Shown here: positions 1 through 8,414 of the stretch, in pieces | Layout: every line of letters starts with the position of its first letter | Position numbering within the stretch: position 1 is the first letter of the stretch | Assembly (NCBI GenBank): GCA_018713485.1 | Contig: DVOQ01000030.1 | Location: 1-46,141 of the forward strand | Length of the DNA: 46,141 nt | Direction: 5' to 3' | DNA from: Candidatus Avisuccinivibrio pullicola | GTDB lineage: Bacteria; Pseudomonadota; Gammaproteobacteria; Enterobacterales; Succinivibrionaceae | The notes under the pieces: model-generated | The model's input: only the letters and a program-made list of their open reading frames with translations | What the model was told of the DNA's origin: nothing | The model's database searches: none | Made by a program: the position numbers and the translations under genes

Positions 1-108
1 CGCCCAAGAAAGCACCCTAAACCGGATCCTAATGCTCCTAAGAGGAAGGTAGGCAGACCTCGTAAGAATCCGGAAGTCCTACCCCCTCAAGGGAAGTCTG
101 ACGCTTAG
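1..108 (+). CDS. C-terminal tail of an unidentified protein with AT-hook-like motifs (partial)
   Basis: The reading frame is open from the first base and ends at TAG (106-108), so only the last 35 residues are visible. They are rich in Lys, Arg and Pro and contain two RPRK cores about 20 residues apart, the second as GRPRK. This is the AT-hook pattern of minor-groove DNA-binding tails. The stretch between the cores (PDPNAPKRK) is also typical of basic, disordered tails. Such tails occur on DNA-binding proteins and on some transposases; nothing here decides between them. It is assigned as coding because of the motif spacing and the clean stop, not because a family was recognised. Confidence 0.5.
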   Translation, partial: RPRKHPKPDPNAPKRKVGRPRKNPEVLPPQGKSDA

Positions 109-192
109 TCCGAACTTTTGGTAAACTTTTAGTTAATTGAATGTTTTTTGTAAAATCGCCCCCTTTAAGGTAGCAGAAATACTCAAAATCAG

Positions 193-198
193 TACAAT
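193..198 (+). promoter_or_regulatory. Possible -10 element for waaF
   Basis: TACAAT lies 35 bases before the waaF start in an AT-rich stretch. The same hexamer precedes several other genes in this window. No good -35 is seen at 16-19 bases, so this rests on the -10 alone. Confidence 0.3.
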
Positions 199-233
199 CA
201 TGGGCAAATGCAAAAGATGTGTGAAATTTCTCA

Positions 234-1253
234 ATGAAGACGCTGCTAATCTCCCCCTCGTGGCTGGGGGATCTCATCATGGCGCAAAGCCTCTTTAAGG
301 TACTTAAACAGCAGGATCCGGAGGGTTCTTTAACCGTCTATGCTCCTAAGTACCTGCTGCCGCTTTTAGAGCGTATGCGCGAGGTGGACGATACCATCAC
401 CAATCCCTTTGCCCATGGTGAGTTCAACTTAACCGCCCGCTGGGCCGATGGCCGCCGCCTCAGGCAGTACGGTTTTGACCGCGTCTTCGTGCTGCCCAAT
501 TCCCTTAAATCCGCACTGCCGGCCTGGTTTGCCGGGATCCCCGAGCGTATCGGCTTTAAGGGCGAAAGCCGCTATCTGCTCTTAAACCGCATGCGCAAAG
601 ATAAAGACGCCTTCCCGCGCATGGTCGAGCGCTACGTGGCCTTAGCCTACCCTGAGGTGAAAAGCGCCCCGGATCTGCCGTCTTTTGACTATCCCTCCCT
701 GGAGGTAAAAGCCCCCTCCCCCGAGCTTTTAGAGCGTTTAGGTCTTGATCTGAGCCGACCCCTGCTTACCCTGGGCTGCGGTGCCAATTACGGTCCCGCT
801 AAACTCTGGCCTCCGGAGTATTTCGCAAAGGTGTGTGAGTTCTTCATCAGAAGAGGCGGCGCAGTCTTAGGCAGCGGCACTAAGAAGGACACGCCCACCG
901 TCCATGCCATCATGACCTATCTGCCTGAGGACGTCCTGCCTTATTTTCATGACATCTCAGGCAAGACCTCGCTTACCGAGGCACTCGATCTGACCGGTGC
1001 CTCAGCCATGGCCGTCTGCAATGACTCGGGCATGATGCACACCGTGGCCGCCGCGGGGCTCCCCCAGGTATGTATTTTCGGTTCCACCTCCACCGGCTAT
1101 ACCCCGCCTCTGTCGGATAAGGCGATCTGCCTTGAATCGGACGAGCCCTGCCATCCCTGCTTTGAGCGCACCTGCCGCTTTGGCACTTACGCCTGCCTAA
1201 AGAAGCTCACTCCGGAGATGGTCATCGCGCAGATGGAAAAACTTCTCTCCTGA
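234..1253 (+). CDS. waaF: ADP-heptose:LPS heptosyltransferase II
   Basis: Adds the second L-glycero-D-manno-heptose to the lipopolysaccharide inner core at the cytoplasmic face of the inner membrane. The protein has 339 residues, close to the usual length of about 345. The N-terminus MKTLLISPSWLGD is the characteristic first strand and loop of GT9 heptosyltransferases. The donor-site motif NDSGMMH sits near residues 262-268, followed by the QVCIFGSTS strand. Start: the ATG at 234 gives the canonical N-terminus, although no clear Shine-Dalgarno precedes it. It is followed by waaA in the same direction, but the 87-base gap contains a separate promoter-like sequence. The assignment to heptosyltransferase II rather than I rests on the PSWLGD start and is fairly secure. 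Confidence 0.93.
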   Translation: MKTLLISPSWLGDLIMAQSLFKVLKQQDPEGSLTVYAPKYLLPLLERMREVDDTITNPFAHGEFNLTARWADGRRLRQYGFDRVFVLPNSLKSALPAWFAGIPERIGFKGESRYLLLNRMRKDKDAFPRMVERYVALAYPEVKSAPDLPSFDYPSLEVKAPSPELLERLGLDLSRPLLTLGCGANYGPAKLWPPEYFAKVCEFFIRRGGAVLGSGTKKDTPTVHAIMTYLPEDVLPYFHDISGKTSLTEALDLTGASAMAVCNDSGMMHTVAAAGLPQVCIFGSTSTGYTPPLSDKAICLESDEPCHPCFERTCRFGTYACLKKLTPEMVIAQMEKLLS

Positions 1254-1271
1254 CACAATGCGCGGGCGCGT

Positions 1272-1301
1272 TTAAAAAAAGCACGCCACTTACGTTACAA
1301 T
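1272..1301 (+). promoter_or_regulatory. Probable sigma-70 promoter for waaA
   Basis: A -35-like TTAAAA (1272-1277) and a -10 TACAAT (1296-1301) are separated by 18 bases, about 40 bases before the waaA start. This suggests waaA has its own promoter in addition to any read-through from waaF. Confidence 0.45.
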
Positions 1302-1340
1302 GCCCGCTTAGGTTAGATAACACGGCAAAGCGGGCAGACC

Positions 1341-2624
1341 ATGCATTTACGCTCACGACTCCTTTTACTTATCTACAAGGCACTGACGGCAGTCATCGCT
1401 CCCGTGGGCCTTCTCTATCTGATACGGAAAAAGCGCCGCGATCCTCCTTACGGGCCCCGCAAGTGGGAGCTCCTCGGGTTCGTGCCGGTAGCCTTCCGCC
1501 GTTCGGTGTGGTTTCATACCGTCTCGGTAGGCGAGGTCATCGCCGCCAGGCCCGTCATCGAGCGCTTTATCGCCCGTCATCCCAAATTAAACGTCATCGT
1601 TACCACCACCACGACCACCGGTGCTAACGAGGCGCTGAAGATTAAGGGGATCACCCATCTCTTCGCGCCCCTTGACAGTCCCTGCGCCGTACGCCGTTTC
1701 TTTAACGCCGTTAAGCCCTCGCATCTCTTTATCATGGAGACCGAGCTGTGGCCCAACCTCCTTGACGAGGCGCGCCGGCACCGTGTCAGTGTCACGGTCT
1801 TTAACGCCCGCATGCCCGAGAAGACCTGCATGGCTTATGAAAAGCACCTTACCCTGGTGCGTGATCTCATCGCACGCCCTCTAAATTATGTGATAGCCCA
1901 GAGTGCAGATGACAAGGCGCGCTTTGTGCGCATCGGCGTCCCTGAAGAGCGGGTTCTTGTCGCCAACTCCCTTAAATACGACTTAAGCCCTGACGAAAAG
2001 CTCTTTAAGAACGCCCGCGTCCTTAAAAAGGCTCTGCATCTCACTCCGGTCTTCGGCGCCCTTTCCACCCACGACGGCGAAGAAGAACTCATCCTCGAAA
2101 CCTTTTTCACCGCCCGCGAGGATCTGCCGGGACTTAAATTAGTCCTCGTTCCGCGCCATCAGAGCGGCACTGAAAAAGCGATCGCCTTTCTTGAGGAAAT
2201 CGGTGAGTCCTACTCCCGCCGCAGCGTCATCGGCGACGATCTGGACGCCCTGCAGGGAGATGTTTTAATCGGCGACACTTTCGGCGAGATGGAGTTTTTC
2301 ATGGGCCTCTGTGATCTCGTCTTCATGGGGGGATCGCTTATCGACATCGGCGGACATAATCCCCTGGAGCCCGCCTACTTCTCCCTGCCCATTCTTACGG
2401 GACCTTATTACTACAACTTTAAAGAGCAGTTTGATAAGCTCATTGACGTGGAAGGCGCATTCCTTGCAGGCGATAACCGCCGCCTCTACAGCCTTATCAA
2501 AATGCTGTTAGGCGATCCCGAAAAACTCGCCCGCGCGGGTATGCAGGCTTTTGACGTTCAGCAACAGGGACGCGGTGCAGTGCAGAAAACCGTGGCGTTT
2601 ATGGAAAAGGCCCTGACGCGCTGA
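1341..2624 (+). CDS. waaA: Kdo transferase (lipid IVA 3-deoxy-D-manno-octulosonic acid transferase)
   Basis: Transfers Kdo from CMP-Kdo to lipid IVA, the first step of core assembly, at the inner membrane. The protein has 427 residues, as expected. A short N-terminal hydrophobic anchor (about residues 5-25) is followed by the GT30 domain, with the catalytic loop SVGEV near residue 62, and a C-terminal nucleotide-binding half with GGHNPLEPA near residue 337. Whether the enzyme adds one Kdo (Haemophilus-type) or two (E. coli-type) cannot be read from these motifs. The Kdo kinase encoded 1.7 kb downstream on the other strand favours a single phosphorylated Kdo (inference). No strong ribosome binding site is seen, but the N-terminus is standard. 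Confidence 0.95.
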   Translation: MHLRSRLLLLIYKALTAVIAPVGLLYLIRKKRRDPPYGPRKWELLGFVPVAFRRSVWFHTVSVGEVIAARPVIERFIARHPKLNVIVTTTTTTGANEALKIKGITHLFAPLDSPCAVRRFFNAVKPSHLFIMETELWPNLLDEARRHRVSVTVFNARMPEKTCMAYEKHLTLVRDLIARPLNYVIAQSADDKARFVRIGVPEERVLVANSLKYDLSPDEKLFKNARVLKKALHLTPVFGALSTHDGEEELILETFFTAREDLPGLKLVLVPRHQSGTEKAIAFLEEIGESYSRRSVIGDDLDALQGDVLIGDTFGEMEFFMGLCDLVFMGGSLIDIGGHNPLEPAYFSLPILTGPYYYNFKEQFDKLIDVEGAFLAGDNRRLYSLIKMLLGDPEKLARAGMQAFDVQQQGRGAVQKTVAFMEKALTR

Positions 2625-2753
2625 TCCTTACCGCGCACCGTGTTCATCAGTCAGCACACAAGCGCCCGGAAGTTCTGCAATCCAGGAAGAAAGAAGACTG
2701 AAAGAAGCAGCTGCGGCCACACAGCGTGGCCACAACATCAGTATAAGTCCGTC

Positions 2754-3299
2754 TTACTTTACGGACAGAGCGTTCAGGAAGTCCACGTAATTGCGGGCAC
2801 TGATAGCGAGTACCGAAGCATCTAAGGGCTTCCTGTCCACAGGATGGGCGCCGTAAAAAGCGTAAATCCCCTGGAAATCCGCATGGCAGCGCACTAAAGA
2901 CTGCTCGAGCGAATTTAAAAATTCCCGTAACGTATGCCGGTTAGAGCCCTCAGGTGAGTAGGAGGCCTCATCCCCACCGCAGGTCACGGCTAAACCCACC
3001 TTGCGGCCTTCTAAATGCCGCCCCCCGGCATAGGCCCAGCCAGCGGTCAGCACCGTATCAAACCACTGCTTTAACATCGGCGGGCAGTTAAACCAGAACA
3101 GAGGGAACTGCAGGACCACTGAGCCATGATTATCAATCAGGGAATGCTCGGCAGCGGCATCCACGGAAGAGCGCGGATACGAGCTTTGCAGGTTGTGCAC
3201 CGTAAATGAATCGGGGTATTTGCGGACCTCATCGAGCCAGCGGCGGTTAACCACAGAGCGATCGTAGTAAGGATGATCCACAATCACTAATGTTTTCAT
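2754..3299 (-). CDS. Flavodoxin-fold NAD(P)H:quinone oxidoreductase
   Basis: Predicted cytoplasmic FMN/FAD enzyme of the MdaB/KefF/NQO1-like family, which reduces quinones by two-electron transfer. Of 181 residues, the start KTLVIVDHP is the first strand and phosphate loop. FPLFWFNCPPMLKQWFD (about 85-100) is the signature segment that contacts the flavin and dimer partner, and GRKVGLAVTCGG follows near 125. The quinone specificity is not determined. It is the last minus-strand gene of this stretch and is convergent with waaA. A TATAAT box 60 bases upstream indicates its own promoter, so it is probably not part of the kdkA operon. Confidence 0.85.
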   Translation of the reverse strand: MKTLVIVDHPYYDRSVVNRRWLDEVRKYPDSFTVHNLQSSYPRSSVDAAAEHSLIDNHGSVVLQFPLFWFNCPPMLKQWFDTVLTAGWAYAGGRHLEGRKVGLAVTCGGDEASYSPEGSNRHTLREFLNSLEQSLVRCHADFQGIYAFYGAHPVDRKPLDASVLAISARNYVDFLNALSVK

Positions 3300-3361
3300 A
3301 ACTTAATCCTAAGACAGCTACTCAGTCTGTCATGTAAAAATCCCCAATGTCCGACGCGGCC

Positions 3362-3390
3362 ATTATAACCGCGGAGCCACGCTTTGTCGT
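3362..3390 (-). promoter_or_regulatory. Probable promoter of the quinone oxidoreductase gene
   Basis: On the minus strand a consensus TATAAT (positions 3362-3367) lies 63 bases before the start codon. A weak -35 (ACGACA) is found 17 bases further up. Confidence 0.45.
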
Positions 3391-3474
3391 GACAAAATCG
3401 TGCATTGTGTGCACTGCGCTAAGTGAGGGATCACGGCTTTACACCGCCGCGCCCCTCCCTTAAGAAAACTTCTT

Positions 3475-4326
3475 CTAAGCCTTAAACAGCTGTAACTTCG
3501 AGAACAGCTGCTGCAGACGGCGGGCCTCAAAAGGCAGATATTCCGCCACGGTAAAGCCCGCAATCTCTGTGCTCTCCTCGATGGCAGGCAAAATGGAGGC
3601 CAGTTCCTCCAGAGTCATTCTGCCGCCTCCGGAGCCGTCTCCGGTGAGTTCCGGATTGGCAAAGTAAGTGGCGTGGAAGAGCTTAGGATCAAGAACGTCA
3701 ATGTCAAAATGGACCAGTACCCGCTTAAACCTGCCGGCAAAAGCCTTAAGCTCCTCAGTGGAGACCAGGCTCTCCGTCTGCACCGTGTACTTTACGTGCA
3801 GAGTATCCAGTGCCCGACGCTGATAGTCATGCAGACCCTGCAGGCCGACATAGAGCAGGGATGCGGCGCTGAAAGCCGGAGCGCGCAGATACGCAGAGAA
3901 AGGCGCATCCTTAAGCCCTAACAGCGAACCCAACACCATGGCATGCGCATTGGGATAACCGTTGGCAGGCACGGACACGTCAGGATGGGCGTCAATCCAG
4001 ATGATGCCAAGTTCCCCGTATTTAGCGTGCAGATAATCAAAGGGAACTAACGAGACCATGCAGTTACCGCCTACGGTAATCACGCGGTCAGGCTGAGCCT
4101 CATCTAGCTTACGGTAAGCATCCTGCAACGCCCCGAGCACCTCGTCCTTAGCGTAAATACCGTCCGACACGGGCTTTTCCCTGCCATCGGGCGGGAGCAC
4201 GTTCACGTATACCTGCTCGTGAGCAGGATTATCAGGCAGGATCTGTGCCATGAGCCTTGCCCCCAGGTAATAGGTATCAAGGCCGCCGCTGACGTGATCG
4301 GGATAGATAAGACGAATCGTTTTCAT
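3475..4326 (-). CDS. Arginase-family (ureohydrolase) protein
   Basis: Predicted metal-dependent amidinohydrolase of the arginase/agmatinase/formimidoylglutamase superfamily, 283 residues. Three of the four metal-site motifs are clear: IDAHPD near residue 112, HFDIDVLDP near 211 and the C-terminal acidic EYLPFE near 264. The first motif, normally GGDH or GGGH, reads GGNC near residue 88, so the first histidine ligand is a cysteine. Related uncharacterised members of the superfamily also vary here, so activity is not excluded, but the substrate cannot be named. The start lies 4 bases after the kdkA stop, so it is translationally linked to kdkA. Nothing nearby concerns arginine or polyamines; the context is lipopolysaccharide assembly. 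Confidence 0.85.
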   Translation of the reverse strand: MKTIRLIYPDHVSGGLDTYYLGARLMAQILPDNPAHEQVYVNVLPPDGREKPVSDGIYAKDEVLGALQDAYRKLDEAQPDRVITVGGNCMVSLVPFDYLHAKYGELGIIWIDAHPDVSVPANGYPNAHAMVLGSLLGLKDAPFSAYLRAPAFSAASLLYVGLQGLHDYQRRALDTLHVKYTVQTESLVSTEELKAFAGRFKRVLVHFDIDVLDPKLFHATYFANPELTGDGSGGGRMTLEELASILPAIEESTEIAGFTVAEYLPFEARRLQQLFSKLQLFKA

Positions 4327-4330
4327 GGGC

Positions 4331-5062
4331 CTAATTTTCCTTTTTCAGGGCATGGCGTTTAATCACCTCAAAGTCTCCGACCTTAAAGTGCAATTTAGGA
4401 TCCTTGCGCATTTCCTTGGCAAAGGAGCGTTCCAGGCGCTCCAGCATCGCCTTCTTATGCGCCTCCCTAAGCAGGGTCTGACGGCAGCGGTCAAAATCGA
4501 TAAGCGAGACCTTCCCCGTGGAACTTAACAGGATGTTATGAATATTGAGATCGGTATGCACCACGTCATGAGCAAAGAAACGGCGCAGCACGCGTCCTAT
4601 TTCGGCTAATTCCTGATGCGTAAGTTCCCGCTCTTTTAAGATGTAAAACAGATCGCGGCTGTCCGGAACACGGTAGATGACGATGTCATTTTTTAAAAAC
4701 GCCCCCTGACGCTCCTGGCGGGCGATAAAGGGCTTAGGCACCGGCAGTCCGTCCCTGTAGAGAATATCGAGAAGCTCCAGCTCAAGAAGGGCCCGCTCCG
4801 AGTCTCCGGTAAACACCGAATAGCGATCGCCCATCATCTTACCCCACAGGCCGCCGCGCAGATAATGGCGCAGCACCAGATCGCGCTTATCCAGCGTATA
4901 GAGCAGAGTCTGACCGCGGCCGCCTGCCGTGGAGATCCCCGTACCTTCCTTATAGATAAGAGCACGGTCAAAATAGCGCGCCAGTTCTGAGGGCTTTGCG
5001 TCCTCCAGGGCCGAATCGCAGACAAAATAGCTTACGTACGCATCCTTGATTTCATAGGTCAT
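4331..5062 (-). CDS. kdkA: 3-deoxy-D-manno-octulosonic acid kinase
   Basis: Phosphorylates O-4 of the lipid-A-linked Kdo with ATP on the cytoplasmic side of the inner membrane. The protein has 243 residues, the usual length. A glycine-rich GGRGQ near residue 47 is followed by VLRHYLRGG, a hallmark of KdkA. The kinase catalytic loop HTDLNIHN lies near 168 and the metal-binding DFDR near 187. It is the third gene of a minus-strand operon, 27 bases after the polytopic membrane protein and 4 bases before the arginase-family gene. In Haemophilus and Vibrio this kinase goes with a core containing one phosphorylated Kdo; the same is inferred here. Confidence 0.93.
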   Translation of the reverse strand: MTYEIKDAYVSYFVCDSALEDAKPSELARYFDRALIYKEGTGISTAGGRGQTLLYTLDKRDLVLRHYLRGGLWGKMMGDRYSVFTGDSERALLELELLDILYRDGLPVPKPFIARQERQGAFLKNDIVIYRVPDSRDLFYILKERELTHQELAEIGRVLRRFFAHDVVHTDLNIHNILLSSTGKVSLIDFDRCRQTLLREAHKKAMLERLERSFAKEMRKDPKLHFKVGDFEVIKRHALKKEN

Positions 5063-5089
5063 AGTATGTGACTCCTTATGCCTCCTGCC

Positions 5090-6409
5090 TTAATCTGCCT
5101 CAGAGGGCAGGGCGCAGGCACCGGCACCGTAGGTGTTCACGCAGTACTCATTGACCGCGTCAATGTAAGAGCTGTCCCATGAGAACTTATCCGAACCGCA
5201 GGCACTGACCACGTTAAAGACCACCATCACGGCCATGAGCAGCAGTAAATGACGGTAGGTCCACAGCGAGTTATTGTCCACCGCCGCCATGACGGGCATC
5301 AGGGCAAAGGCAAAAAGAATAATGATCTGCCAGTAATTGAGCACCAGCGTAGCCGCTCCGGCGGCCACGAGAAGGCCGATCAGACAGGAGATGGTAAGTC
5401 CCCTGACAAAGCGTATGGAAGGATCGCTGTCATGCTTCATCCTGAAGATGAGCTGATAGTTGATGAAGGCAGAGACGATCACCGTCACCACGCCTACCAC
5501 CTGGGTGATGCCAATCCAGAGATAACGCAGGATCTCCTGATAGAGGGGAGCGGCATCCGGCAGCTCGGCCACCAGAGCCTTCTGCGTGACCAGAAGCGAT
5601 CCAAAACGCAGCCAGTACAGCACCGCCTTAAACAGCGGATAGACGTGCACGAGACCATAGCCGAAATAACGCTCATCGGTGTAATCGGCGCTATTCGTGC
5701 GAATAGCGGTATTCTGCAGCACCTCATTGAGGTAGGGAATAAGGCTCACTCCCACCAGAGCTACGCCGAGGATAATGCCCACATAGGAGATTTTAATCTC
5801 GCGCCTGAGCCACAGAACGCCCGACAGCGCCACTAACACCGGCCACGAGAAGTGAAACTGCAGACAGAAGCCGCAGGCAAGAGCCAGAAGCAGCGAGCAG
5901 GCAAAACGGGTCAGACCCGAGATGTCATGACTGCTGCGCAGACGCACCAGCATATTTAAAAACAGCGCCGCGCCAAAGGAGAGGTACGAGGGATTGTAGA
6001 TAAGAAAATCGTACATGTACCACGGGTTTAAGGCATAGATGGCGGTACCGGCCACCACGGTGCGGTTGGAAAAGAGCTGTGCGAGCGTGTTGGCAAAAAG
6101 GAGCACGCCTACGGTTCTTAACAGTACCAGAAGAATAATGGGCGCTAAGGGGTGCAGCCACAGCGTCAGAGGGAAGCCCACCACCAGGGAGGACAGGGAA
6201 CCGGGCACATTGCCCACCGTGGAGGCCTCATTGCCATAGGGTATATATTCGCCTGTCATGGCGGCATGATAACCCTTAATGAGCATCTGCATCTGATCGC
6301 CCGAGACAATCTGATGACATTCAAAGAAAAAGGCCAGCGCCACGGACAGCGTCACGCTTAAGGCGATGAGGGCCTTTTCCCCTCCGCTCATGGGTACCTT
6401 GATGGTCAT
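5090..6409 (-). CDS. Polytopic membrane protein, possible GT-C-type glycosyltransferase
   Basis: A 439-residue integral membrane protein with about 10-11 hydrophobic segments. The first runs roughly from residue 11 to 30. The following outside loop carries an acidic SGDQMQM near residue 36 and a long polar loop with GNEAS near 60. A catalytic acidic residue in the first periplasmic loop is typical of lipid-linked-sugar-dependent GT-C transferases of the ArnT/PMT type, and the overall layout fits that fold. No specific family is recognised and the assignment is an inference. It lies 3 bases after lapC and 27 bases before kdkA, so it is co-transcribed with envelope genes. A role in modifying lipid A or core is plausible but unproven. 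Confidence 0.7.
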   Translation of the reverse strand: MTIKVPMSGGEKALIALSVTLSVALAFFFECHQIVSGDQMQMLIKGYHAAMTGEYIPYGNEASTVGNVPGSLSSLVVGFPLTLWLHPLAPIILLVLLRTVGVLLFANTLAQLFSNRTVVAGTAIYALNPWYMYDFLIYNPSYLSFGAALFLNMLVRLRSSHDISGLTRFACSLLLALACGFCLQFHFSWPVLVALSGVLWLRREIKISYVGIILGVALVGVSLIPYLNEVLQNTAIRTNSADYTDERYFGYGLVHVYPLFKAVLYWLRFGSLLVTQKALVAELPDAAPLYQEILRYLWIGITQVVGVVTVIVSAFINYQLIFRMKHDSDPSIRFVRGLTISCLIGLLVAAGAATLVLNYWQIIILFAFALMPVMAAVDNNSLWTYRHLLLLMAVMVVFNVVSACGSDKFSWDSSYIDAVNEYCVNTYGAGACALPSEAD

Positions 6410-6412
6410 AAC

Positions 6413-8236
6413 TTAATCCTTTTTAAGATACTCTCCGAAGGTCTGCATGGCCTCAAGAAGATGCGCGTCACGACCCGTATCGCTGCTGTCGCGGTAATGG
6501 AGATCTAAAAAGCGCAGCATTCCCACGTTATCGATTAAAACGATGCGGTCCTTCTCCACGATGGCGTTTTCAAGATAGGAGCCGGTGAGGAAGTAGTCGT
6601 AACCCTTGCCCGTAAACAGATCCTGACCTATGGAATAATCCGCGACGGGATTGCTCACCCCGAAGACCCTGGGCAGGATGGTGGCGGTCAGATCGTAGGC
6701 CGTGGTACGGCGCGCAATATTGCCCCCGCCCATATTCGGCCACTTCACTACCAAGGGAATGTGCAGCTGCGCGGCCGTGAAATTGGAATTGTGTCCCCAG
6801 TAATTGTCGCCGTTGTCGTTAAACTCCTCACCGTGATCGGAACTAATCACGATGACGGTATTCTCCATCAGGTTCTGTTCCTTTAAGAAGGAGATGAGAT
6901 CAGCGACGTAGGTATCGGCGTAATGTGCCGCGTTCTTATAGAGATTGAAATACGGCGTGGGATCGGTGGAAGCATTCAGATCCATGTGGTTAACGGTAGT
7001 CCAGGCTGGCTGGAAGGGCCTGGGCGCGTCCTCAGGCACGGCCGCCGAATGCACGTTATCCACGAAAATAAAGGAGAAGAAACGCCGGGAAGGATCAGCT
7101 TTGACAAAGTTCTTGAAATCCTCAAGGCACTGTCTGTCGCGATCAAAGATATTGTCTCCCGTGGAACTGACGCGCAGATTGGGCACGCCGGCGAACACGG
7201 TACGGCTAAACTCGGGCTTGGTGATGGTGGCCGAGGTGAACACGCCCAGACGGTAGCCGCTTTCCTGCACCGCCCTGACCGTCGCGGAGGGGATCCCCGA
7301 GGACAGCGCGACCTGCCAGTACGAAGGCGGCAGACCGTAAAAGAGACCGAACACGCCGCCACGGGTGGAGTTCGATGCCGAATAGTGATCGCGGAACACG
7401 TAGGCGTTATCCCGTGAGAGCGCATAGGTATGCGGCATGATCTCCTCGGTGAGCATGTCCGCGCGCAACGCATCCACGAGGAAATAAATCACGTTCACAT
7501 CCTGTTTTACCCCGCCATACTGCAAGGGAGCCTTAGGATAGTCAAACAGGCCGTCCTCGGAAATGGTCAGGCGCGTGTTCGCTAACTCCTCACGCGTCAC
7601 CACCCCTAAGCGTATCAGCATGGTATTCATGGTCAGAGGCTTATAGAGCGGCAGGCGGTTGGAGATCTCGGTTAAAGGCAGCACCGACTTGGCATGCGCA
7701 TAGGCGTGCACGCCGTTAGCTAACACGTAGCAGAGGATAAAGAGGATGACGAATTTCTTACTCTTAAAACCGCGTATGGCAAGAAGGAACGCGAGAGCCG
7801 TGGCGATCACCGCATACAGGATGATAAGACCCGCCTCCATGGCGATGGAGAGAATGGTGTCAAAGGAGAAGGAAATCACCTGTCCGCCGGTATTAAAGAA
7901 GAGATCGAGCATCGCGAGCGTCAGGTGAAAGCGGTACAGCGCGAAGACATGCGCGTCTACGGCCAGAACGATATGCATCAGCGCTACGATGACGGTACAG
8001 TATGTAAAGAACAGGGCCGTCACCTTACGCTTAAACAGCGTTACGGGAAAGATGAGAAGCAGCGCGCCTAAAAGGAAATACAGACAGAAATGACCTACCG
8101 CGGCTAAACCGTAGGCAGTGAGCACGAACCATGGACTCTTATCCACGGAAGGGGCAAAGAAAGTAGCGTAATACAGGCACAGAGGCAGGTTCAGCACACT
8201 TAAAAAACCCACCAGAGCCAACTTCTTTTTCAACAT
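6413..8236 (-). CDS. lapC: LapC/YejM (PbgA)-family inner-membrane regulator of LPS synthesis
   Basis: In E. coli this protein senses lipid A and, through LapB and FtsH, controls LpxC stability. It does not act as a sulfatase. The 607-residue protein has five predicted membrane helices (about residues 7-27, 40-65, 73-92, 128-150 and 155-175), a linker, and a periplasmic alkaline-phosphatase-fold domain from about residue 245. That domain starts with NVIYFLVDALRAD, contains SNSTRGGVFGLFYG (the former nucleophile region, very like YejM) and has SSDHGEEFND near residue 468. It heads the operon lapC - GT-C-like - kdkA - arginase-like, which ties LPS quality control to Kdo phosphorylation. Confidence 0.88.
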   Translation of the reverse strand: MLKKKLALVGFLSVLNLPLCLYYATFFAPSVDKSPWFVLTAYGLAAVGHFCLYFLLGALLLIFPVTLFKRKVTALFFTYCTVIVALMHIVLAVDAHVFALYRFHLTLAMLDLFFNTGGQVISFSFDTILSIAMEAGLIILYAVIATALAFLLAIRGFKSKKFVILFILCYVLANGVHAYAHAKSVLPLTEISNRLPLYKPLTMNTMLIRLGVVTREELANTRLTISEDGLFDYPKAPLQYGGVKQDVNVIYFLVDALRADMLTEEIMPHTYALSRDNAYVFRDHYSASNSTRGGVFGLFYGLPPSYWQVALSSGIPSATVRAVQESGYRLGVFTSATITKPEFSRTVFAGVPNLRVSSTGDNIFDRDRQCLEDFKNFVKADPSRRFFSFIFVDNVHSAAVPEDAPRPFQPAWTTVNHMDLNASTDPTPYFNLYKNAAHYADTYVADLISFLKEQNLMENTVIVISSDHGEEFNDNGDNYWGHNSNFTAAQLHIPLVVKWPNMGGGNIARRTTAYDLTATILPRVFGVSNPVADYSIGQDLFTGKGYDYFLTGSYLENAIVEKDRIVLIDNVGMLRFLDLHYRDSSDTGRDAHLLEAMQTFGEYLKKD

Positions 8237-8353
8237 AAACAGCGCCTTATCTCTCCTGACGGCAACTGAGGGTTAAGTTTAGCACAGTGCACGCTCTAAA
8301 ACCCCGCCCCCACGGTGCCCTGCCAGCGCCAGCCCCTAAAGAGAGACTTTCGT

Positions 8354-8383
8354 TTAACTAAAAGCGACGCGCTTTGCTACAAT
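8354..8383 (+). promoter_or_regulatory. Probable promoter of the opsX-coaD pair
   Basis: A -35-like TTAACT (8354-8359) and a -10 TACAAT (8378-8383) are separated by 18 bases. They end 31 bases before the heptosyltransferase start. The region also lies upstream of the divergent lapC operon. Confidence 0.45.
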
Positions 8384-8414
8384 GCGTCCTATGTTCGACT
8401 ACCCGTAAAGGTTT

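Noticed and set aside
2698-2725. GGCCAC/GTGGCC hairpin between waaA and the oxidoreductase gene as a terminator
   Set aside because: No T-tract on either strand, so factor-independent termination is not supported.
5249-5836. 195-codon plus-strand frame opposite the GT-C-like gene
   Set aside because: His/Gln/Asp-rich shadow of a membrane-protein gene read antisense; the minus-strand frame has clear membrane helices.
6923-7417. 164-codon plus-strand frame opposite lapC
   Set aside because: It overlaps the well-conserved periplasmic domain of LapC on the other strand.
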